Below are positions 56,405 to 64,000 of a DNA stretch of 64,000 nucleotides, one piece after another. The stretch's first letter is position 1. Every line of letters begins with the position of its first letter. This DNA comes from Ctenosaura bakeri (Eukaryota; Chordata; Lepidosauria; Squamata; Iguanidae). The translations under genes and the position numbers were made by a program. The notes under the pieces are model-generated. The model was not told where the DNA came from and ran no database searches. It saw only the letters and a list, made by a program, of their open reading frames with translations. The DNA is taken from the NCBI GenBank assembly GCA_948474755.1, contig CAOLHI010000954.1, positions 263,501 through 327,500 on the forward strand. The letters are read 5' to 3'.

Positions 56405-58170
56405 AAAGAGCAAAAGAAATTATTTGAACTTAGGCTGGCTAGAGACATTAAAAACTACAAAAAGGGCTTTTTAAAATATGTCCGCAGCAAAAGAAAAAAG
56501 AAGGAGACGATAGGGTCGCTGCGCAGAGAAGATGGCGAATTACTCACAGGGGGAAGAGAAAAGGCAGAGCTACTTAACACCTTCTTTGACTCAGTTTTTT
56601 CCCAGAAGGATACAAGCATTCAACCTGGTGGTTGGGGAGCAGGGGAGGAAGCAGGAGAAATGACGCACATAATAGGTAGAGAGGTGGTACAGGAATACCT
56701 GGCCACACTGGATGAATTCAAGTCTCCAGGGCCAGATGAATTGCATCCTAGGATATTAAAAGAGCTGGCAGAGGTCATTTCAGAACCACTTGCTATAATT
56801 TTTGAGAAATCTTGGAGGACAGGAGAAGTTCCAGCAGACTGGACAAGAGCAAATGTTATCCCCATCTTCAAGAAGGGAAAAAAAGAGGACCCAAATAATT
56901 ATCGCCCAGTCAGTCTGACATCAGTACCCGGAAAGATCCTGGAGCAGATCATTAACCAGTCAGTTTCTAATCATTTAGAAAGCAATGCAGTAATCACGAG
57001 AAGTCAACATGGATTTCTCAAAAATAAGTCATACCAGACTAATCTTATCTCTTTTTATGATAGAGTTACTAGCTTGATAGATGAAGCGAATGCTGTGGAT
57101 GTAGCATATCTCGATTTCAGTAAGGCCTTCGACAAAGTTCCCCATGACATTCTTGCAATGAAGCTAGTTAAATGTGGGCTGGACAGGGCTACTGTTGGAT
57201 TTGTAATTGGTTGACCGACCAAACCCAAAGGGTGATCACAAATGGCTGCTTTTCGTCCTGGAGAGAAGTGACTAGCGGGGTGCCACAGGGTTCTGTCCTG
57301 GGCCCAGTGCTGTTCAATATTTTTATCAATGACTTGGATGAAGGAATAGAGGGCATGCTGATCAAATTTGCAGATGACACCAAATTGGGAGGGGTTGCTA
57401 ATACGCCAGAGGACAGGATCAAAATTCAAAATGACCTGGATAGATTGGAGAACTGGGCCAAGGCTAACAAAATGAAATTCAACAGAGAGAAGTGTAAGGT
57501 CCTACACTTAGGTAGAAAAAATGGAATACAGAAATATAGGATGGGAGACACGTGACTGGATAGCAGTACGTGTGAAAGGGATCTAGGAGTCTTCATAGAC
57601 CACAAGCTGAACATGAGTCAGCAGTGTGATGTGGCAGCCAAGAAAGCCAATGCAATTCTCGGCTGTATCAATAGGAGTATGGTGTCTAGATCGAGAGAGG
57701 TACTGGTACCACTCTACTCTGCTTTGGTTAGACCCCATCTTGAATACTGTGTCCAGTTCTGGGCACCCCAATTCAAGAAGGTTATTGACAAGCTGGAGCA
57801 AGTCCAGAGGAGGGCGACCAAAATGGTGAGAGGCCTGGAAGCCATGCCCTATGAGGATAGACTTAGAGAGCTGGGTATGTTTAGTCTGCAGAAGAGAAGG
57901 TTAAGAGGGGACATGATAGCCATGTTTAAATATTTGAAGGGATGCCACGTAGAGGAGGGAGAGGGCTTGTTTTCTGCTGCTCCAGAGACCAGGACAAGGA
58001 GCAATGGATTCAAGCTGCAGGAAAGGAGATTCCACCTGAACCTCAGGAAGAACTTCCTGACAGTCAGGGCTGTCCAGCAGTGGAATATGCTGCCTCGGAG
58101 TGTAGTGGAGTCTCCTTCCTTGGAGGTTTTTAAGCAGAGGCTTGATGGTCATCTGTTGGGAGTGCTTTGA
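56405..58170 (+). pseudogene. CR1 ORF2 reverse transcriptase, truncated and broken
   Basis: RT blocks appear in order: 'LARDIKNYKKGFLKYV', 'FKSPGPDELHPRILKEL', 'NYRPVSLTSVPGKILEQII', 'QHGFLKNKSYQTNL', 'AYLDFSKAFDKVPHDIL' (motif A with its Asp), '[20 protein letters not shown]' (motif B), and 'FADDTKLGG' (catalytic YXDD-type loop at 57367-57378), then the C-terminal '[20 protein letters not shown]' to '[13 protein letters not shown]'. A frameshift occurs near 57172-57214 (frame 2 to frame 1) and an in-frame TGA at 57553-57555. The catalytic Asp residues are kept, but the N-terminal endonuclease is missing. Confidence 0.9.
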
Positions 58171-58246
58171 GGGTGTTCCTGCATGGCAGGGGGTTGGACT
58201 GGATGGCCCCTGTGGTCTCTTCCAACTCTACATTTCTATGATTCTT
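56405..58246 (+). mobile_element. CR1 LINE, long 5'-truncated copy
   Basis: Runs from a truncated ORF2 to the CR1 3' end 'ggtctcttccaactctacat' + 'ttctatgattctt'. The copies at 22697 and 36648 match it. It lacks the 5' UTR, ORF1 and the endonuclease. The small number of lesions (one frameshift, one stop) suggests a relatively recent insertion into the hAT element. The 5' boundary is approximate, since CR1 leaves little or no target duplication. Confidence 0.9.
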
Positions 58247-58571
58247 TAGGCCTGCCTCCCATTCATAACCTTCCTTTAATAAATTCCAGTTTATTCTACT
58301 CTCCTGGCACTTGGAGAATCTCAGCATGCCATTTAACACACCATTAACAAGCCTCCTTTCCTTTGCATTGCCTGGTGGAAGAATAAGGGATAAAGGTGAG
58401 CAACTGAGGAGCAACTGTAAACAAATATTTGAATATTTAAATAAACTTTTGTATATTTAAATCTAAATCTATATATTTAAATCTTGAATTAAGTTTTGGG
58501 GGTCCCTGGCAACAAATTGTATTAACAGGGGTTCCCTGGTAAAGAAAAAGTTAAGAACCACTGTTTTACAT

Positions 58572-59179
58572 GATTCTGAATTGTTTTAATTGGTTTTAAA
58601 TTGTGTCATTTTAAGTGTCAAATCGTTTAAATCTTAAGCGATTTAATCGTTTTAGCCTTTTAAGTTCATTTTTTATAGTTTTAAACTGTTCTCAACTGAT
58701 TTTATTGGATGCTACCTTGAAATTTTTTGGATAGATGATTAGATATAAATATTTTAATAAAATAAATGTGATTGTTAGTTCAACTAGCAACTGAATTTAT
58801 GCTTTGCAACACAGTAAACAAGTAAATCCAAATGAATATAACTTTGTGTATGTGTGTGTGTGTAAAATTTCGCGCTTGAACATCTTTATTTTATTGGATA
58901 GTCACCATCTGATTAAAACAGCAGGAAAACAGTATAATAATGAAGACATACACATCTTTAAAATACATATACATATTAAAATATAATATAATACAGAAAA
59001 TGAAAACATGAGATACAGATTGCAGTTAGGATGGAGCAATCATCTTGCAAAACCTAGGAGCAGAGAAAAGAAGAGTAGTCACAAATTACATTGTTAACTT
59101 GTTTGTTTTACCCCAGAAGTGTTCTTGGTACCATTCCAGTGTAATTTCAGGGCATTTCTTCATGACAGGACAAAACAGT
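58572..59179. other. No gene; AT-rich DNA with LINE tail remnant
   Basis: 58600-58775 is T/A-rich with 'gatgctaccttgaaatt' and 'gatataaatattttaataaa', resembling a squamate LINE tail. A short (TG)n run lies at about 58846-58863. Confidence 0.4.
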
Positions 59180-59375
59180 CTATTTGTATTTCCCTCTGTG
59201 ACTTAAATTTTTGAAAACTGCTGAAGAAAGGAGAAAATGAAATCTAGCCATAGAAAGAACTTGGAAATATTTAGGGATAATCCTATTATCTAGATATCTA
59301 GCATGATTAGGAAATTCAAATTTCAGCCACAATGCATTGGGGAACAAGTTCGGTGTGCATTTAATACAGAACACA
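59180..59375 (-). pseudogene. Possible LINE ORF2 fragment
   Basis: The minus-strand frame keeps 'CTPNLFPNALWLKFEFPNHA', 'RYLDNRIIPKYFQV' and 'MARFHFLLSSAVF', which resemble the 'RYLD..IPK...ARF..LPS' region I recall from C-terminal ORF2 segments of squamate LINEs. I cannot confirm this without a search, and the fragment is short. Confidence 0.35.
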
Positions 59376-59580
59376 TTGTTAATATTCTGTTAGTAATATC
59401 TTTTAAGTAAGCAAGACTATGTTTTTAGTAAATATTGTGTCCACTCTGCTCCCTTTAATATTATGACTTCCCTACTTCATATTTGTAAGGAATTCATGCA
59501 GCAGTGCCACATATACCCAGCTTCACCACTTCTATCATGCTCAGACTATCTAGTAGGTCTGTCAGGTCCTCAGAACACAC
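59362..59580 (-). repeat. Copy 1 of an unnamed repeat (second copy at 62418)
   Basis: 'tcttttaagtaagcaagact', 'tagtaaatattgtg', 'ctccctttaatattatgact' and 'tctatcatgctcagactatc' recur in the same order at 62418-62640. On the minus strand both translate, with breaks, to 'LLDSLSMIEVVKLGICGTA'-like text, so the family could be an old LINE tail. Confidence 0.6.
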
Positions 59581-61147
59581 AGTTTGATGCAGAACACATA
59601 GTCTTGCATATAAGAAATTTCATGGAAAGCCTAGTAGTTGCAATGCAATAAGAAAACCTTTAAACTGTGAATTAATAAAAACATATTTTTCTAATAGGTG
59701 GAAATAACATGAAATGGGTCAGCATAAAGAACCATCCACCAATATCAGAAAATGGGTTGCTATTGAGTATCTAAAACATATGAATAATTTAATGTTAGCA
59801 CTCCCATTTTGATTAATTGTATAGCTATTGGGCGAATCATGCTGCAGTTGTGTATTAACTTAAATGGCAGGCAATAGCTCTGAATATTGTGGGACTTTGC
59901 GCTGACACATAAAGCATTACACTGTTAAAGAACTGAGATCAGGACAATGGAATGACAGTGTAGGTTGCCAAAAAGAGTACATTTGATAAACATGGTTTTC
60001 TTTTTAACTGAAGAAAAATAGACATACTCAGCAAGATACCTCTCAACAAGCATAGGGCTATTTTATTCCTTCACACCTTTGTGAGAAGATCTCTTGCAGT
60101 CTTTGCAGTAAAGGCTTTAGAGTGATGTTGGAAGTCTTGTAGGATCCTTCATAGGCCTCTAGTACTGGATTGTATGACATGCCAACACAGGTGCAAAAAA
60201 CAAATGGGAACTTAATATTAAAAGATCTCTTTAATGCTAAATATCCCTTTGTACCTTCCTTTAAATTCCAGCATGGTTCATCCCAAGAACACTACGCTCT
60301 GTGTCACAATATTGTCCTTAAAAGAAATGTTTCTCAGCTGGTAATCTGTAACTGTGGACCTCTTTCTGGAAACTCTTCATTACACGGACATTTTCCAGAT
60401 GGATCACTATTATTCTCCACCAGCCTACAATTTGATGACGTCTGTTAAGCTTCTGTTGCATTAAAAGAAGAAAGCTGGATTATTTTAACCTTACAGGTTT
60501 TTGTGAGATTCAATTCTGATGTTTTACAGGCTATATTTTGAGCTGATGGTTTACTTTAAAGGCACTGTAACCTAGTCTCAGCCCTTTGGGACAAGACATT
60601 GTTAAAAGATTAAACAATCAATAAATGATTGTAAACAAAGATGTTTACAAGCACTATATGTTTGTGTGGAACAACATCTGCTCTGCAGTTCAGCTGGCTT
60701 GCTCCCTGCACTGAACTGCAAATTGCTTCTTGATCTCCTCCAAGTTAAAATATCTGATAAGAGGCCAATGGGAGAAGAGACATAGAAGCACAGGTACATT
60801 TGATGGGCTATACACTAGATACCTGCAGTGTAAATACTTTCTGTTGAACCACAGCAGCCTTACTGATATGTCAGATAACTCTTGGTAAAGCAAAGAAGGC
60901 TGTAGTCTGTTCCTCATGCTCTCTAGTAAGTAGGGATGCTATTAAGTCAATCCACCATACTCACAGTTCCTGAGCCAGTAATTAGAACAACATATAGCTC
61001 CAGAAATCTGGCAGAGTTTTCAACTGCCTGTGTACTATCCCTATTCTATGTATATATTGCCAGGTTGCCAGGGGGCAGGAGTATGCCTTTAAAATTTAAG
61101 ACTTACTTACTTATTTATTTATTGCTTGCTTGCTTGCTTGTATTTAT
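59581..61147. other. No gene; unique AT-rich DNA
   Basis: No exon or named repeat recognised. A (TTTA)n/(GCTT)n tract lies at 61111-61140, next to an antisense SINE tail. Confidence 0.45.
61111..61140. repeat. (ATTT)n(GCTT)n simple repeat
   Basis: 'ttatttatttatt' followed by four gctt units. It lies at the 3' end of the antisense SINE that follows, as expected for an expanded tail. Confidence 0.85.
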
Positions 61148-61262
61148 AACTTGTCTTTCCTCTGGTGAGTTCGAGGCAGCATACATCTCCTTACACCCAC
61201 CTTCTTCTCACAACAATTCTGTGGAGTAAGTCAGTCTAAGAGACAATGGCTGGCATTTTGTT
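61148..61262 (-). mobile_element. Second-type tRNA-derived SINE, 3' part (antisense)
   Basis: 'ttgtctttcctctggtgagt', 'tcgaggcagcatacatctcc', 'ctcacaacaattctgtggag' and 'taagtcagtctaagagacaa' are the inverse of the 'cctacctcacagggttgttgtg' and 'gccgccttgag' parts of the SINE seen at 21822. The head is missing. Confidence 0.65.
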
Positions 61263-62417
61263 AGTGATGTATGCCAGTGTAACACTGGTGGAATTCAACA
61301 CATCATTCTCTCAATCCCATTAAGACCCACTTGTCTCATGCTGAGGCTCACAGACATGGCCATTAGTGGCTGGTGGAGACCACATGTGGCAATGTTGTGC
61401 CCAGCTGTGTTCATTTGTGCTGAACGCACAATGACAGCATACTCTGGGATCTCCCTAGGTCCACTGGAGGACCTGGAAGATAATGTAATTGTCCATATAG
61501 CTATAGTGACACAAATGGGTGCTCCTCTGCTGCCTCTTCTCTTTGCCAATGACTGAGCAGCCATGTTGGACAGTGGACAGCATGAGATGGGTGGGTTTTG
61601 AAGGAGATAAAAGGGGAGATGGGCATAGTTCCACCTAGGCAGATGATCTATAACCCTGTAGAGGATATCAACCAATGACTAATTCAAGGTCACTCTATGA
61701 GTGTCAAACTGGATGATACATTCAGCATGTCTTTAGATGTGACATTCCATCAAGGAGTGAAAGATGACTGGCTGTCAGAGCATGTGACTTTCCTCATCTG
61801 ACTCCATGGGCTTGGTCTACAAATCTAATTGTTGAACACACAGCTCCAAGGAAGTCTCATTGTGGCAAAGAGAATTACAAGAAATACACTTTCCCATTAA
61901 CGTTATCATTTTGACCCAGAGTTTCATGGCTTGGTTGGTATTAAAACTTGTATTTCCTAAATCCCAGTCTAACATTCTAACTATTTGCACCACACTGACT
62001 GCATCATAAGCATATTTTGACTATAAAGATACAGAAAGTACTTACCTAATTACTTTCTTCAGAAGCACTATTTGCTGGTTTTCTTTTTGGCTGAAATTAG
62101 AAATCAACAATATTTTCTGTTATATGCTATTTCTTGGTTGCTGTACTGGGAAATAAAATGCATCAGTAAAGTATAACGAACTGTAAGAGAGCCCATGTGA
62201 AGAATGTTTTTTCCAGCTTTCAATTCTCCTGAGCTGAAAATCCATTAAGAAATTTGATGATCTACCTTCCTTTCACCTAACTTCCCTGGCTTAATTATTT
62301 TTAATGGGTTTCTTTCTGGTTTGAAAATGCTCAGTATGTGCAAGTGATTTATTGATAAGTGCCCCACCCTTTCTGGAATATAACTGGAAAGACTCCAAAG
62401 CTTGTTCCTATTAAATG
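61263..62417. other. No supported gene
   Basis: A 126-codon minus-strand frame (61295-61675) is free of stops but shows no domain I recognise, and a competing plus-strand frame overlaps it. It is probably chance, or an unknown repeat. The rest is unique DNA. Confidence 0.35.
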
Positions 62418-62640
62418 GTGTGTCAGGGATAATATTCAGATAGTAATACCTTTTAAGTAAGCAAGATTATGTTCCAAGAGTACTTTCTAGTAAATATTGT
62501 AGGTGTCAGTGTGTTGGGTCCCCTCTCCTCCCTTTAATATTATGACTTTTCTACTTCATATTTGTATTTAGCAATGCCACATATGCCCACCTTCAACACC
62601 TCTATCATGTTCAGGCTATTTAGTAGGTCACACTCTTTCA
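62418..62640 (-). repeat. Copy 2 of an unnamed repeat (first copy at 59362)
   Basis: 'ccttttaagtaagcaagatt', 'tagtaaatattgtagg', 'ctccctttaatattatgact' and 'tctatcatgttcaggctatt' follow the same order as at 59362-59580. The interior of this copy has an extra segment around 62495-62520 ('gtcagtgtgttgggtcccct'). Confidence 0.6.
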
Positions 62641-62895
62641 TGGCCTCTGGAGGTATATTTATCTGTTTTGTGTCTGTCTTTTTGTTTTGCTTTGTTTAAT
62701 GAAGGTTCTGGGAAGGGCCCTGGGGATCTATAGAAGACCTTTGGAGATAACATATAATCCATGGGTAGCAGAGTTCTACTTCCATTTTGAAATATCAGGC
62801 CGAAATCATTTTCCCCTAGTCTCTGCACAGCAGAGGAGAAGAACTAGAGGAAGAGAAAGCAGAGGGATATTTTTCTTTAACTTGCACTGGACTTG

Positions 62896-63343
62896 GGCCA
62901 TTTCCACACGCGGCGAGGGACTTGCTCCCTGCCACTACTCACTGGATCTTCTGATGGTCCAGTCCAGTCCAGGGTGAGGCAGAGCAGTGCGTGGTCGTAG
63001 AGCCACACTGCTCCAGCATCCAAAATGGTGGCTTCTGGTTGGTTGTGCGTCTCGACCAACCACTGAAGCTCAACAGCCTAAAGCCTACCCTCAGCAGATC
63101 GCAGGCTCACATTGGTGCGAGACTGTGAATCTGCACCGGAGAGCAAGCACACAATGGTGAATGCCAGCATTTTGAGAGATCAGAAAAATCAGGACCCCAA
63201 GTGGAGGACCACTTGGGATCATTCCAGAGCAGACTGAGGTGCGGATCTACAGTAAATAGTCTGGACCCAGTCCGCTCCAAGGTGCAGACATCCTCCGTGG
63301 AGGACGCACTGCACTGTTTTACTTATCCTGTGCGGAAATCGCC
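62896..63343. mobile_element. GC-rich MITE, subfamily B (complete, 448 bp)
   Basis: GGCCATTTCCACACGCGG at the left and 'tgtgcggaaatcgcc' at the right are inverse ends. The 3-bp duplication TTG is exact (62893-62895, 63344-63346). The interior matches 20071-20570: 'aaatggtggcttctggttgg', 'gatcgcaggctcacattgg', 'gtggaggaccacttgg', 'acagtaaatagtctgg', and 'gacatcctccgtggagg'. Confidence 0.85.
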
Positions 63344-63346
63344 TTG

Positions 63347-64000
63347 GTCTACTATGCCCCCCCAAAAGAAAGCAACAGCAGCTCTGGTACCCTATCTATT
63401 ACAATCAAATTACAATGAAAGCCCTTTTGAGATATTAACTCAATTAGTTCATATATGGAGGAATGAAACATCACAGCAAAAGTTTTCTTTCACACAACCT
63501 GTTTCTTTATTAAATTAAAACATGTGTACGCACTGTTCAAACACACATGTGATGGTGGCTGTCCTCACATAAGTGGGGTGAATGTAGGTTCTGGGAGGAA
63601 CATGTCTCTGCGATACCACTCCTCCCTACACATGTTTTGGTACCCCCTTCATACCAAGAAACCGATAAGGTTAATCATTTCTCAAGCTCCTCATTATTCC
63701 AGTGCAGCCTAGCTTTCCATATGCAGCATAGGACCAGGAAGCAAATTCTGAAAGAATTGCTACACTAGTATGATGGAAGAGCTTGCATCCTGGTGTTGAG
63801 AAAAGTGTGCTAGTTGCCTTTGTACTTTTTATCAGTGTTCTGCAAAATAAAAATTAAAATGGGGCAATTCCTGTTAAGCAGTCCAGCAACTGGAAACCAA
63901 AGGGATTATGACTCCCAGGATCAGGTATGTCTTTTTGGCCACTGTTTCACACTGTGTGATGCCTCCACTGTACCATCTATTCTTTTACCATACTGTTGGA
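63347..64000. other. No gene; unique DNA
   Basis: Nothing recognised. The sequence runs off the window. Confidence 0.45.

Larger units (their letters stand above)
55787..58563. mobile_element. hAT element (non-autonomous) hosting a CR1
   Basis: The exact 8-bp duplication TTTTACAT (55779-55786, 58564-58571) and the ends CAGTGGTTTCTAACC and (inverse) CAGTGGTTCTTAAC mark a hAT element. Without the CR1 it would be about 0.94 kb. It has no transposase frame. The interior includes a hairpin (56165-56214). A 172-codon minus-strand frame (55895-56413) crosses that hairpin and shows no domain. Confidence 0.85.

Noticed and set aside
55895..56413. 172-codon open frame on the minus strand
   Set aside because: It spans an inverted repeat inside a hAT element and shows no domain; the hairpin makes matching frames on both strands.
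1..64000. CRISPR array, operon or phage-like system
   Set aside because: There are no regularly spaced direct repeats, no prokaryotic gene density and no ribosome-binding sites; the repeats are vertebrate mobile elements.
1..64000. tRNA or snRNA genes
   Set aside because: The only tRNA-like sequences are the degenerate heads of SINEs, without a foldable intact cloverleaf that I could support.

Overview
The window reads as vertebrate nuclear DNA, most likely from a squamate reptile and probably an iguanian lizard. I infer this from the repeats: CR1 and L1 LINEs, BovB (RTE-clade) LINE fragments, many tRNA-derived SINEs whose 3' ends resemble the BovB tail, and several hAT and MITE families whose target duplications can still be read. 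The codon and ORF pattern is that of non-coding DNA. I found no host protein-coding exon that I could support, no RNA gene, no CRISPR array and no bacterial-style operon. Every long open frame is either a retrotransposon remnant (CR1 ORF2, L1 ORF2, BovB RT) or lies in repeat or GC-rich MITE sequence.

Layout. 1-17 kb: the right end of a GC-rich MITE at the window edge, a large foldback element (2.6-2.8 kb), a BovB fragment (6.0-6.6 kb), two copies of a ~200 bp MITE (8.5 and 9.1 kb), SINEs, a 299 bp hAT MITE with intact target duplications (11.2-11.5 kb), and single-copy AT-rich DNA. 18 kb: a solo LTR. 19-23 kb: a small inverted-repeat MITE, a 500 bp GC-rich MITE, SINE and CR1 fragments. 23-31 kb: mostly unique DNA with simple repeats. 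31-38 kb: a second GC-rich MITE, a BovB RT fragment, an antisense CR1 3' end and a degenerate minisatellite. 40.8-42.2 kb: a hAT element carrying a GC-rich MITE. 42-47 kb: unique DNA, including a stretch that looks like a conserved non-coding element, plus a ~200 bp MITE and a SINE. 47.3-50.2 kb: a hAT element with an L1 inserted in it, both with readable target duplications. 50-55 kb: further MITEs and SINEs. 55.8-58.6 kb: a hAT element carrying a nearly intact CR1. 59-64 kb: LINE-like remnants, a SINE fragment and a sixth GC-rich MITE.

How it fits together. The window is best understood as a gene desert or large-intron type interval built by successive insertions. Three hAT elements act as hosts for younger insertions (a MITE, an L1 and a CR1), which gives a relative chronology. 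The SINEs probably depended on BovB-type LINE machinery, since they share its 3' end. The ~430-500 bp and ~200 bp MITE families share a GGCC-type terminus and 3-bp target duplications, so one transposase may have moved both. Between the repeats lie AT-rich, repeat-free stretches that could hold regulatory elements; cross-species comparison is needed to tell. I found no credible novel biological system beyond this mobile-element structure.
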